Positions 10,271-20,975 of a DNA stretch of 64,000 bases are shown here, in pieces. The translations under genes were made by a program, and so were the position numbers. Source of the stretch: Dactylis glomerata (taxonomy: Eukaryota > Streptophyta > Magnoliopsida > Poales > Poaceae). Each line of letters opens with the position of its first letter. The stretch's first letter is position 1. The stretch covers positions 5,885,386-5,949,385 of the forward strand of contig QXEO01000339.1 of assembly GCA_007115705.1 (NCBI GenBank), given 5' to 3'. The notes below the pieces were generated by a model. That model had not been told where the DNA came from, did not search any database, and saw nothing but the letters and a program-made list of their open reading frames with translations.

Positions 10271-10803
10271 GGGCCTCTTTGAATTAAGGATTTTTTTAGG
10301 AATTCAGGAGGATTCAAACCGTTAGAAATTTTTTAGTGATGATTGTTTAATTTGTAGAATTGAATCTCATAGGAAATCTAACATCCCTCATGATAAGAAT
10401 CATTTGTTTTTTCTATGATTTAACCAATAAAAACTATGGTGCATATAAAATCATGTAGGATTGTAGTGCGCATGACATCACAATCATATGTTTTTCTATT
10501 TCTCCATTTTTAGATCATGCAAACCAAAACCAAGAGAGACCTTACGGGTCAGTTTGATTTGTAGTATTCCAGTGGCATAGGAATAGGAAGAGTGTAGGAT
10601 TGGAGTGTCATGCTATCCTTTATCCTGAGATTATAAACGATGTCTGATGTAACATATGAAAACAATACTCCACAGGAAAAGATGTTAGAGTGGATGAAAA
10701 AATTTGTCCAAAACATATTGCAATCCTGCAAATCAAATGGATACCACAGGAAAATTTCCTAAAGATTAAAAAAATTCAAAAAACCGTTGAATCAAAGAGT
10801 CCC
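10271..10803. mobile_element. Tourist/Harbinger-type MITE, 533 bp
   Basis: Left end GGGCCTCTTTGAATTAAGGA and right end, reverse-complemented, GGGACTCTTTGATTCAACGG. TAA is on both sides (10268-10270 and 10804-10806). Interior is AT-rich and non-coding. A similar motif GGTCAGTTTGATTTGTAG at about 10548 may mark a second element nested inside. Confidence 0.72.
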
Positions 10804-10806
10804 TAA

Positions 10807-12062
10807 CAAATTCAATGACTTGTAACCACAAACTGACAAATTATTCAATATGCTCTTTGGATTGATGTGGCGTTCTATAGCGGCTAAATAGTTGTGGGGG
10901 TTTCTCCCAAAATAAAAAATTCTCCAAGTGGCTAATTGTGTGATAGTTCGAGCTTTAATCGCCTCATACTTTTAATTGTGAACAGAAATATGCAACTCCT
11001 CCTGTGAACACTGTATAAGGCAGTGGGCGTGTGATGGCAAGAACATATAAAAGAGACAACTCATGCCACATTCCTTCGGCTTGTAAAAAGGCACCGTCAT
11101 TTGCAGAAGACGTTTATCATTGCTTTGAGTTTGCCACCGATTGAGACGTATATCTGAAAGTTGCACTGGCAACTCCTTAAAATACATGACATTACATGAT
11201 AAACTACCATTTGACACTGATAACAAGATAGGTCATGCCAGAGCATCTTCTAAAACTGCACACAACTTCAGACTGCCGTTTCAGTTGGACCTGGCACAGC
11301 TTGAGTCGGCTAGAATTTAACTCTGCCGACGGGAAATTGGCAAAAAAAAAAAACATCACCATCGGCGCTAATGAGTTATCGCTGGCATGCATGCATACGA
11401 TTGCCAATTTTGTCAATAGTGGAGCACCTGAGAGCATTGGAGGTTCTCTGCAACTCAGCTTCTGAGAGCAGTTGACCAGAACTTTTGCTTATTTTCTCAG
11501 CACTTACCAAATGCATGCACTAGCATGGAGCAAACTAGCAAAGCTAAGCACCACTGCTGACCAAAATAAAAGGCGGTCGGTCATAGATTAGCAGTTACCA
11601 TCACAAGTACGCAAGCCCAAGATAGAGCCTATCACTCGATTGCACGAGTGGCTTTTTATTAGGGGAAGGTCAAATCGAGTTCGGCAGTGATGTTCCAGGG
11701 CAAGCGTTCACGCTTTGGGCCTCTCGTAAAGGTAGAAGCTTGTCAATGTGGATCAAAGCTCCCATACAGTCCTGACGAATGCACCTACGTACCAATCGCT
11801 TATTTGGACAGGACACCGTAGCATGGCACGCAACTCAAGCAGGAGTTATGGCAAAGCAGTAAAATGAAGAATCATTACTACTCGATCATGAGGCCTTCGA
11901 GATGGCCTAGGCTAGCTGTTATTTACATCGCCATTTCAGAGCTGTGATAATTTACATCAATAAATATACTGCGATGGAGCACAGTTCATGCATCATGACA
12001 GGAGTCATTGCTCTTCGACTAAAATGCCAAGGCCGGGCTGGTGTTTATGCCCGCGCTGGTGT
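10807..12062. other. Intergenic DNA and 3' untranslated region of the WD40 gene
   Basis: No independent gene is supported. The part next to 12063 must include the 3' untranslated region of the minus-strand WD40 gene. A minus-strand AATAAA (plus TTTATT at about 11655) is a possible polyadenylation signal. Confidence 0.4.
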
Positions 12063-15000
12063 TCAGGGCTCCTCGTTTTTGGGCGACCACACCCACACCT
12101 TCAGCTCACCAGCGCCGTCTCCAGTGAAGAGAAACCCACCAGCGGCGAGCTCGATGGTCTTCACTTCTTTCTTGGAAGAGAGTTTGCCCCTCTCGTCAAA
12201 CCTGAAAGATGAGATGCAGTTGCTGTAGGTTTATGGGACTATTTTTTTTCAGTATGGAAGCAATTTGAGGTCATGAGGTACTACTGACAGAACGTTTTAT
12301 TAGTGTCACTCACGATGGCAGGTCAAACAGGCGGATGCAGTTGCTGTTGTGGAGGGAACAGAACAAAACTGGCGTCTTTCCCACGCGATGCATGCCAAAG
12401 AGGGTGCGCAATCCCTGCAACAGAAGGTGGATGAAGGTTTAGCAACACCGAAACAACACAAACCTGTTGGAAGACAAGTTAAGAATCAAACCATTACCCA
12501 GGCACCATTACAAAGCAGAAATTTGTCAAGGCCACTAATATTATGAGAGCTCAACAGAACTTGTAAAAGTAGACTCGCTAACTTGTTTCAAGTAAGAGGT
12601 GTTGAAAAAATCAGGAACAGGAGGTAACGTTGACATATGTGCAGAGCACTTGCTAGAATACTGGACAAATATCAGGAACAATATCCAGAATTTGGAAGAA
12701 CAGACCATCCTTGTATTATGGCTAGTCAGTATGAAGACTTGATACGACCCATGCATGCAGATACATATCTATCTGATAATCGCACACAAACTCTTGAGGA
12801 AAACATATGAGCTTACCAGACTGCTGGCAACTAACTAAAGTTCCAATAAAAGAGCTGCTATCAAGATCAACCCTCTATCTGCTGCTAAATATATAAGATA
12901 CAAACACCCAGCAGACCAAAAACACATATAACCAAACAGGTCACGAAGGCCAGCTTGTGATAACTATATTGCTTGACTGAATGCAGATGGAGTCACAACT
13001 TCCAGCAATGAGATCATTCATGCACCGACAGCAATAAAATAGAAAAGACCGATCAAGCGATGAGAACTCCGAGAAAAATTCTTCACTTGAGTATAGACAA
13101 ATAACCAGGGCTAGTTGAATTGTGATATCAACTTGAGAACACATAGAAGCTGCTCAACACAGTAACACACATCAAGCAAACACTGAATGAAGTAAAGACA
13201 AACAAAGTAAATGACAGTGTAGTTATATGTAGCAAGTCCAGTTCAGTAAACTATCTTAAGCATGATCGTGCATATTCTCTAGCTACGTATGTTCTCCCTG
13301 AATATTTACCTAACATAGTACTGTATTAAAATTAGTACAAATACCATTTTAGTTCCGCATTCAATATAAATATGGAATAACTATTCGATACAAAACTGTT
13401 TACAGTGCTTAATAAGGTTAGCATAATCCAGCACTGACACAGACACAAAGTTGTAGCTACTATAAGCCTTCCTATTTCAAAATAGCACTGATGGTATAAT
13501 TCATATAGAGGAAGTGTGAGGAACTAACATGCTCCTCAGAATGGGTATGCACGACTTGAAGGTTTCCAGACTCTGAAGCTGACCAGAACTTTACGGTCTT
13601 GTCCAGGGAGCATGATAGTAGCTTCTGATCCCAACAAAGCACAGAAGTAACAGCAGCTTTATGCTCACAGAGTGTTTGGACACACTGAAGAGTTTTAAGG
13701 TCCCATACCTGATATTACCAAGAATGCATCAGATACAAACATAATATCTAGTAACCAACAGAAATAAGCAGGTCTGAAACATTTTCCGTACTCTGATTGT
13801 CTTGTCAACTGAGGCAGAGTAAAGCCTTGTTTCAGAGACAGAAAGTGAAATCACTTGGCGCTCATGGCCACTGAGGATCGCCACTGGTCTCAAGTTGCTC
13901 TCCTTAGCAGGCAAGTTCCACGCCATGATGCGACCGTCCCCTGTGCCAGCAAACAGCACCGCATCCTTGATAGTCATAGAGCAAACAAGCCCAGAAGGCC
14001 CCTGGAGACTTAGTTTCATCCCTGTCTGTACGTTCCATGCCTACAAATCAATGGAACAACTAAGACTGATAGTTCAACACCCACTAGCACCACAATAGGC
14101 ATAAAATTGGCATATACTCCTATTGAAATCAAATATTAAAAATATTACCTCCACGGATTTTGGGATTCCAAAAAATATCCACTTGTCGTAAGTAATCATG
14201 CAGCCAATCTTCCCTCCCATCTTGATGATATCAACACACTATTGTGGAAACATTAAGAATAAAAAGGGCAATATGGCAACACGTTAGAACCTCTCTCCTA
14301 TTTTGCTTTGCTATACAACAATATTTTCTCTAATTTTCTCCTTTATCTAATCTTCTCTTTTTTTAAGCTCTTTTTTTCATATCTCTTTCCTTTTATTTAC
14401 CCTTTTTCTCACTACTACTATTCTTACAAGAACACGTGGTCATCTGTCAACAAGATAAGTTCTGTAATCCGAGTGAGCCTTCCTTGTCAGTCAACTATCC
14501 TGATGGCCTCTTGAAACTGATCATGCTTGTCAGTCAACCAGCCTGATGGCCCTCTTGAAACTGATCATGCTTGTCAGCCAACCAGCCTGATGGCCTCCGG
14601 AAACTGATCACAGGCATACGGATCAACAGACAGATGAAGAGACTCAAGGAAAATCAGTCTGGCATCTCAATAACTGCAACCGGATTTGAATCCACGGATA
14701 CGCCAACCAGCATGAGGAACAAAGCTGAACTCCCCAATTGATCACTCAGGCTGCAAACATCAACTGCCATAGGCAATGCGCGATTTGAACCCACCGACAC
14801 ATAGACCACCCCAGGCTATCAGAGTTGCTCCCCGATTGAAGCTATCAGAGTAACTCCCCGATTGAAGCTATCAGAGTTACTCCCGAACTGAAGCTATCAG
14901 AGTTACTCCCCAATTGATCACGCAGGCATCAGAAATCAACGACCGCCACAGGCAATGCGAGGATCGACGTAGAAAGAACCGCAAGTTGAAGCGTGCACAA

Positions 15001-16110
15001 AGAGTCTGAGGGGAATGCTGAGAGCGGATAGTCCTGCTACCTTGCCAGAGTTGCAGTCCCACACGCGGACTGAGCCGTCGGCGCTGCCAGAGTAGAGCTT
15101 GTCAGAACCCGTCGGCATAGAGATGCCGGTGATAGCCTGCAGAATTGGGCAAAAGAAAAATGTGAGCGCCCATCTGAGTGCACAATTACAGGCAGCAAAG
15201 TAAAATTGCTTGTATTCGCAATGCGACATAAGGCCAATTACCAGTGATACATTATCTAGGGGTAGATATCCAGTGATCCCACACCTAGAATACTACCATG
15301 ATACCATTTTTTTAATTTTAAAATGTAAGTAGAAAAAAAATTAGAACAAAATTGTGGATGCTCAGAAGATATGTGTTTACAATCCCTAAAACTTTTAGAA
15401 CCAAATTCGAAATGCACTAGGAGAAACCAAAAAGACAAACCGAACATGAATAGTGTCAAAAAAAGACAAAATAACAAAATGACATTATTCACATAGCAGT
15501 TAGTCTTTTTTTGTTTCTCTTAGTATATTTTGAATCTGGTTTTGAAAATTATAGGGATCGCAAAGATATATTTTGTGAACAACTAAAATTGGTTCGAACC
15601 TTTTTTGCTATTTACAGTTAGAAATTTTTAAAATAGTAGCATATGTGGTGTGGGATCATAGGATATTTTCCCCATTATCTAGGTCGAACAGGGGAAGGGG
15701 TAAACGCGCACCTCTGTGTGTCCAGCGAGGGCGCTGAGGAAAGCGAAACCGCCGCAGCCACGGCTCTCCTCTACGCGCGGCTCCTGGTTCGGCTCTGGAT
15801 TCGTCTCAGCCGGCTTCGGATCGGTCTTCTGGTCCGACTCCTCGTCTCGGATCCGCCGTCGTGTACGGCCGGCGAAGACGGCCTCCGTGGCGTAACTCGA
15901 TCTGATGGCTGGCGACTTACGCGCGGGGCCGAGGAGCCTCGCCGTCGCGGGTTCGAGGCGGAGAGGCGGGCGGCCGGCCTTGGCGGAACCGGAACCGCCT
16001 CCGCGGGGTTCAGAGGGGCGAGCGTAAGGGCTCCAGCGCGCGGGTGGCTGGGCGAACGAGGGCGCGGGGCTGTTGCCGAGGCGCGCTGAGAGGGAGGACG
16101 AGATCGGCAT
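12063..16110 (-). CDS. WD40-repeat protein, ZFWD-like, without CCCH finger
   Basis: Seven exons on the minus strand: 16110-15712, 15136-15041, 14238-14149, 14040-13792, 13708-13529, 12414-12314 and 12201-12063. All boundaries are GT-AG and they join in frame to 417 residues. The first 125 residues are a Ser/Pro/Arg-rich low-complexity leader. Then come WD40 blades: LAGHTEAITGI, YSGSADGSVRVWDC, FAGTGDGRIMAWN, YSASVDKTIRVWD, SCSLDKTVKFWS, CIRLFDLPSF and FTGDGAGELKVWVW. This is the blade order of plant ZFWD proteins, which usually also carry an N-terminal CCCH zinc finger; none is visible here. It is probably a beta-propeller scaffold for protein or RNP assembly, but partners cannot be inferred. 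Intron 1 holds a MITE and intron 2 holds two tandem repeats. No stops or frameshifts are seen. The first exon is the least certain part. Confidence 0.88.
14483..14612. repeat. Three 43-44-bp tandem repeats in WD40 intron 2
   Basis: Units start at 14483, 14526 and 14570, each beginning CTTGTCAGYCAAC and containing CCTGATGG and GAAACTGATCA. Non-coding. Confidence 0.85.
14815..14918. repeat. Four 26-bp tandem repeats in WD40 intron 2
   Basis: Units GCTATCAGAGTTRCTCCCC plus a variable tail start at 14815, 14841, 14867 and 14893, an exact 26-bp period. Confidence 0.88.
15259..15673. mobile_element. MITE in intron 1 of the WD40 gene
   Basis: Left GGGGTAGATATCCAGTGATC and right (reverse complement) GGGGAAAATATCCTATGATC, both continuing CCACACC, form inverted ends of about 27 bp. 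ATTATCTA is repeated outside both ends (15251-15258 and 15674-15681); the match extends to 10 bp if GG is counted. The 8-10-bp duplication suggests the hAT or Mutator superfamily. The 415-bp insert is non-coding. Its right edge lies 38 bp from the exon 1 donor site. Confidence 0.8.
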
Positions 16111-16197
16111 GGCGGGGATTCCTGTCTAGCGGAAGCGCGGCGAGGGGGAGGGCGAGGCGAGGCGGCGCTAGGTTTTGGTGGGGAGGAAACGGCGATC
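16111..16197 (-). promoter_or_regulatory. 5' leader and proximal upstream region of the WD40 gene
   Basis: GC-rich sequence directly upstream of the WD40 start codon. No clear TATA box. The duplicated segment (copy A) begins at 16198, so the more distal upstream sequence also exists at 26566. Confidence 0.4.
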
Positions 16198-16619
16198 GTG
16201 GATGGGTCGGGAGGAGGGAGTGGGTACCGATCGAGGCGCGCTTGCGATCTGAAAACGTGGCATAGAGGCGGTTGCGATGCGCTCATATCGTCTCCGTCTC
16301 CGACCGTCATTGGCCTGGTTAGCGGACCCGTAAACCGTCGATCCGTAAGATGCGAGTAGAAAGTATGGTTCTTCTGAAAATAGGTTGCGAGCGGCGGGAT
16401 GCAGATCAATGCTGTAAATTTTTAAAAAAGATTAGGGCGACAAGTTTTTAATAATTTTTATCATTCATCACATAGTTTGAACGATATTCACACAATTGCA
16501 CTACAATTCTACGATGCAAGCCAATCCGGAGGGAACCAAACCCTGCCGCGCAGATTTTCATCAAAATTTGGCTAAGGATGAACTCACCGGTGCCTACGGG
16601 CACGGCGGAGGGCGGCGGC

Positions 16620-16739
16620 CTACTCGTCGTCGAGGTCGATGATCTCTTTCTTGATGCAGCCAGTGGCCGCCTCCGTCTGCCACTGCTCGTACTCGCGGAC
16701 GAGGGTGATGTCGACGCGCGCCTCCAGCCACTGGCGGAG
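16620..16739 (-). pseudogene. Isolated terminal exon of an unknown gene, copy A
   Basis: On the minus strand an acceptor TTTCTATGTAG at 16740-16741 is followed by a 39-codon open frame, starting LRQWLEARVDITLVREYEQW and ending KKEIIDLDDE, then TAG at 16620-16622. The duplicate at 35447-35566 keeps acceptor, frame, length and stop. I do not recognise the family. No upstream exon is visible, so it is probably a relic or a captured exon; a gene with distant upstream exons is less likely. Confidence 0.5.
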
Positions 16740-17204
16740 CTACATAGAAACAAAATCGGGCCATAGCCCGCCCATAATTTCTACTAAGAGCCTAACAGCT
16801 AAAGCCTAGCTCACTAATAATAGCAAAATTAGCTGCCCAATCTCAACAGCTAAGTCTCACTTCAATGATATGAGCAGCAGCGGCATAGCAGGCAAACCGT
16901 CGCGGGTCGCTTGCATCACACACCGTATGTCCAAGGGGTGAGCACTAGCTAGCCCGAGGTTCAACAGCGTCGCACCGGCAGCAACACACTAGTTAGTTGT
17001 ATACTTTTTCCTTTTCCAAATTCTTAGCTAGCGATTGGATGATTTTTTTAAAAATCTTTTAGCTTTGAATTACTCTGTAAGAGCAACAACACACTAGTAA
17101 GACCCGAATTTCTTTTCTCTTTTTAAATTTGGCCCGCCCAGCTATTTGTCTGTAGCTCCGCCACTGCCTCTAGCGCCGCCCGCTGCCCAAAAAATTATCA
17201 TATA

Positions 17205-17309
17205 CTTCGTTCTAAAATATATGATGTTTTAGTCCATCATTGCTACATATGTATCTAGATATTTTTTAGTATATAGATTCACTCCTTTTGCTTTAAACCT
17301 ACACACTAA
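17205..17309. mobile_element. Left half of a Stowaway-type MITE split by Harbinger insertion
   Basis: CTTCGTTCTAAAATATATGA through CACACTAA, continued at 21904-21967 (ending AGGAGGGAG). The unbroken equivalent is at 36032-36203. TA borders both outer ends. Confidence 0.8.
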
Positions 17310-17611
17310 GAGCATCTCTAGTGGATGGTGTAAATTTGGACGTGTATATCTTCATATACACGTCCATATAGACCTTGCTAAATTATACACCTCCCAGTTT
17401 TTCAGTGGAACGTGTAAATTAGGACGTGTATATTCCAACGGCTATATTTTCAAACGGCTATATTTCCAACGGCTATATTTTTAAACGGCTATATTTCCAA
17501 CGGCCATATTTCTGATCTATATAAACCACCCCTACTACTTCTCTTCCAGCACACTTCTAGCTGTGACTTCTCTTCTCACCTAGATTTCTCTATCGTCTTT
17601 CACGCAACACA

Positions 17612-18961
17612 ATGAACACATCCACTTGGGACATGAGTTCTTCGTCATCTTCATCTAGCGACGATGAACTCATACTTGCAGCATTCGCCGACCGCGAGGA
17701 GGAAGAGAGGAAGAATGCTCGACGCCATGGCGGTTCCAAGCATGGACGTCAGTCAATCGATCGAGGAAGAGATGCCGGATTTCTTGTTCTGTGGGACGAC
17801 TACTTCAAACAAGTTCCTCGCTTTCCCGAATATTTGTTTCGACGAAGGTTCGTAATTAGTACACTTCTCTGCTTTGGTCCTTTTTTCATTTCCCCGTCTC
17901 ATTTAGTTTTTATGCACAGATTTAGGATGTCGCGTACTTTGTTCAACCGCATAGCTGATGGTATACTTGAGCATGACTATGATGGTTATTTTACGCAAAA
18001 AAGAAGTGCTTCTGGAGCTCTTGGGTTACATCCTCTGCAAAAAATGACCGCAGCAATGCGGATGCTAACATATGGAATAGCAGCTGATGGTGTTGATGAG
18101 TACATCCGGTCCGCTGAGGCTACTAATTTAGAGTCTTGCAAGAAATTTGTGATCAAAGTCTGTGAAGTTTTTGGGGAAAAGTATCTGAGATCTCCAAATG
18201 AAGAAGACATTGCTAGGTTACTTGCAATAGGGGAGGAAAGAGGATTTCCCGATATGTTAGGGAGCATAGACTGCATGCACTGGGGGTGGAAAAATTGCCC
18301 CAAAAAATGGCATGGCATGTTTAGAGGCCATGTGAACGAGCCCACTATGATCTTGGAAGCAGTTGCTTCACAAGATCTTTGGATTTGGCATGCTTATTTT
18401 GGTTTACCAGGGTCTCTGAATGATATAAATGTTCTTCAACGTTCTCCTGTTTTTACAAAGCTAGCCGAAGGCCAAACTCCTCCAGTGAATTATAGCATCA
18501 ATGGCCATCAGTACACAATGGGGTATTACCTTGCAGATGGTATCTACCCACGGTGGGCAACATTTGTGAAGAGCATACCAGCTCCAACTAGCAGAAAGCA
18601 TAAAACTTTTGCCAAGAAGCAAGAGGGGGCTAGGAAAGATGTTGAACGAGCCTTTGGAGTTCTGCAATCCCGTTTTGCCATTGTTCGTGGACCTGCTAAA
18701 GGATGGAAACGTAAAGAAATCACTGATGTCATGAAAGCTTGTGTCATAATGCACAATATGATAGTTGAAGAGGAGCGACAAACTGGTCGGCAAAGCTGCA
18801 CCTTTGAGGCAATGGGAGAAAGAGTCACAGTCTCTCGTACCCATGCGGAAGAACTGAGCTCTTTTATTCAGATGACTCACCGGATTAGAAATTTCGATGA
18901 ACATGATCAGCTTAAACTTGATCTAATTGACCATGTGTGGCAAAAGTTTGGAAACGAGTGA
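17612..18961 (+). CDS. PIF/Harbinger DDE transposase (DDE_Tnp_4)
   Basis: A 449-codon open frame. Residues 79-102 are probably an intron (GT at 17848, AG at 17919, 72 bp). Removing it restores FRRRFRM, so the mature protein would be 425 residues. The N-terminus is Ser/Asp/Glu-rich (MSSSSSSSSDDELILAAF). The catalytic domain shows GSIDCMHWGWKNC (first Asp), LNDINVLQRSP (second Asp) and RKDVERAFGVLQ (Glu), plus HNMIVEEER near the end, all as in plant PIF transposases. No stop or frameshift occurs. It is expected to act in the nucleus with ORF1 on the TIRs. The 72-bp intron is a multiple of three, so the unspliced frame stays open; spliced use is inferred from family alignment. Confidence 0.93.
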   Translation: MNTSTWDMSSSSSSSSDDELILAAFADREEEERKNARRHGGSKHGRQSIDRGRDAGFLVLWDDYFKQVPRFPEYLFRRRFVISTLLCFGPFFISPSHLVFMHRFRMSRTLFNRIADGILEHDYDGYFTQKRSASGALGLHPLQKMTAAMRMLTYGIAADGVDEYIRSAEATNLESCKKFVIKVCEVFGEKYLRSPNEEDIARLLAIGEERGFPDMLGSIDCMHWGWKNCPKKWHGMFRGHVNEPTMILEAVASQDLWIWHAYFGLPGSLNDINVLQRSPVFTKLAEGQTPPVNYSINGHQYTMGYYLADGIYPRWATFVKSIPAPTSRKHKTFAKKQEGARKDVERAFGVLQSRFAIVRGPAKGWKRKEITDVMKACVIMHNMIVEEERQTGRQSCTFEAMGERVTVSRTHAEELSSFIQMTHRIRNFDEHDQLKLDLIDHVWQKFGNE

Positions 18962-19158
18962 TGTAATCCATTTCTTTTCATCTAGTTTTAATTTATGCAA
19001 TGAGTGATGTAATCCATGTCTTTGTAATGCAGCTATCAATAAAAATATTTATGCAATGAGTGAGGTAATCCATGTCCTCAAATAGCAGAAAGCATCAAAT
19101 TGTTCTTACAACAACTAGCAGAAAGCAGTAATTAGTTCTTACAACTACAACATTACTC

Positions 19159-20231
19159 TCAGCCGCGAGCAAGGATCTCCTTCTGCTTAGCTTGGTAGAA
19201 CTGCTTTTGCACATCATTCATACCACTAGTGTCGATGAGCATGACCCTCTCATCTAATTCAAACTGTCTCCGTGCATCCTCCCTCTCGTTTCGTGCATCC
19301 TCCTTCTTTTTGAGTGCAATCTCCTCTTTTCGCAATTCCAATTGCTGTGCGTAGCGAGCATTTCTTGCCGCCTCTTTGATCTCATCCTTCTCTTGCTTTG
19401 CTGCCCACATAGTTTCTAATGACAGCTTGCAAGCAATGTCATCAGTTCTACCTCTCTTGTCCTTCTTCACACCATCAGGTCTTTTCTCATGTTCAAGAGC
19501 ATCAGTGCGTATCGAGGTAGCATCAGTGCGTACCGACGATGCATCAGCCGGATCATTGGTGCATGTACCCGGACTTGCATCAATGGTCTTCTTTTGTTTC
19601 TTCAGAGAAGTTTCAAGTTCTCTTGTCTTCCACTTTGGATACTTCGAAAACTCTACATAGCAATGCATCAATGTGAAAGGCTTCTTTTTTTTAAGATCCA
19701 TTTCCTTGAACAAAATGTGTGCATCGTTTGTCTGCACATAGGAGTATATTGTTAAAATATGCACAACACATATAGAATATTGCACATCACATATAGAAGT
19801 ACAAGAAATGCGCATACCTTTTCATCTATAGTCCTTCCACTTTCTTGCCTATTTAAAATCTGCTGAAGGCAACCACAAAATTTAGAGGTCTCTCTGTTAA
19901 TCAATGTGTAACGGCAATTGATTGCATTAGCATTACGCTCCGGCCATGATGATTCCTTGTGTGTGTTGTAGTACTCTGAAATTCTAGCCCAATAAGCATC
20001 TCGGTTTTGATCTGTCCCAACAATATCCAAACTTGTATTTGCCCATGCTGCTATGAGAACCTTGTCCTCATCACTAGACCAATTTTTTCCTTTGTTGGAT
20101 TTTCCTTTGTCTGTTATTGTTGGTGCGTGATGCTGAGTTGATGGGGTTGGTTGCTCTCCAATTGGGCTTTCAGGTTGTGTTTGTGTGTAACCAAAACCCA
20201 CGGTGTCAAAGAAGTTTTCATCGGTATCCAT
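19159..20231 (-). CDS. Harbinger ORF1, Myb/SANT-like DNA-binding protein
   Basis: Two exons on the minus strand, 20231-19818 and 19731-19159, joined by an 86-bp GT-AG intron in phase 0, give 328 residues. Residues 50-110 (GKNWSSDEDKVLIAAW, then YWARISEYYNTHK) form a trihelix/Myb-like domain. The C-terminal part has KPFTLMHCYVEFSKYPKW and a charged helix rich in Lys, Glu and Arg; database entries often call this a NAM-associated domain. In PIF/Harbinger elements ORF1 partners the transposase and helps bind DNA and enter the nucleus. An acceptor TTTGCAG lies immediately before the ATG, so a 5' untranslated exon probably sits in the GC-rich block 20310-20760. No stops or frameshifts. Confidence 0.9.
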
Positions 20232-20309
20232 CTGCAAACAATCAACAAATACACACAGGGCAAATGGTATCTGTCAAACAATTTACACCGAAATTTATTG
20301 AAAATCATC

Positions 20310-20760
20310 ACACAGTCGAGCTCGTCCCAGCACAGGCGCTGCACAACCCCGTCCCCATCCCAGCACAGGCGCCAGCACCGCCCCGTCCCCATCCCAGCAC
20401 AGGCGCGAGGGAGGCTTTCCCAGCCAGCACCGGCGCCCCTAGTCCGCCTCGTCCTCGCGCCCCGTCCCCGTGCCCCGTCCCCGCCAGCACCGCCCAATCG
20501 CCGTCCCAGCACAGGCCCGATGCCGATCTCAGCCCCGCCACCGCCCATCCCAACCCCGCCGCCGCCCATCCCAACCCCGCCGCCGCCCATCCCAACCCCG
20601 CCGCCGCCCAGCATCCCAGCCCCGCCGCCGCCCAGCATCCCAGCCCCGCCGCCGATTCCCATCCCAGCCCCGTCGCCCCTCTGCTCCCGCTCGAGGAAGA
20701 GAAGAAAAAAGTACCTGCTAGGGCGGCGGGCCGAGCTCCTCCGATGATTGCTCCGGGCGG
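20310..20760 (-). promoter_or_regulatory. GC-rich 5' region of Harbinger ORF1 with tandem repeats
   Basis: Contains CCGCCGCCCATCCCAACCC repeated at an 18-bp period at about 20540-20600 and longer CAGCATCCCAGCCCCGCCGC copies after it. Likely leader and promoter of ORF1 on the minus strand. Long Pro/Ala and Gly frames on both strands are repeat artefacts. Confidence 0.5.
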
Positions 20761-20975
20761 ACTGCAGGAGGGCGATTTTGAGGGCGAGCTCCTCCGATCG
20801 GGCGACGAGCACGAGCGTGGCTGCGACGTGTTTACTTCCACGCCTCGTACCGTCGTGGATAGGGCGTGTAAATATCCACGTCCTTTTACACGCTCCGCTG
20901 GGAGCAATTTTTTACTCTCCATAGTGTATATTTGCTATACACCTCCATATACACCATCCACTAGAGATGCTCTAA

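Larger units (their letters stand above)
16198..17309. repeat. Segmental duplication copy A, left part
   Basis: Closely matches 26566-26658 continued at 35109-36135. The match starts at GTGGATGGGTCGGGAGGAGG in both copies, directly after unrelated sequence (WD40 leader here, a copia gag frame in copy B). It contains the WD40 upstream flank, an exon relic and half of a Stowaway. It is interrupted at 17310 by the Harbinger element and continues at 21901. Confidence 0.92.
17310..20972. mobile_element. Complete PIF/Harbinger transposon, 3663 bp
   Basis: Perfect terminal inverted repeats of 23 bp start GAGCATCTCTAGTGGATGG. TAA flanks both ends (17307-17309 and 20973-20975). Comparison with copy B (36124-36140) shows the empty site, CACACTAAAAGATG. 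It carries a DDE transposase on the plus strand and a Myb-like ORF1 on the minus strand, tail to tail, both uninterrupted. This is the only element in the window that looks autonomous. Confidence 0.93.
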
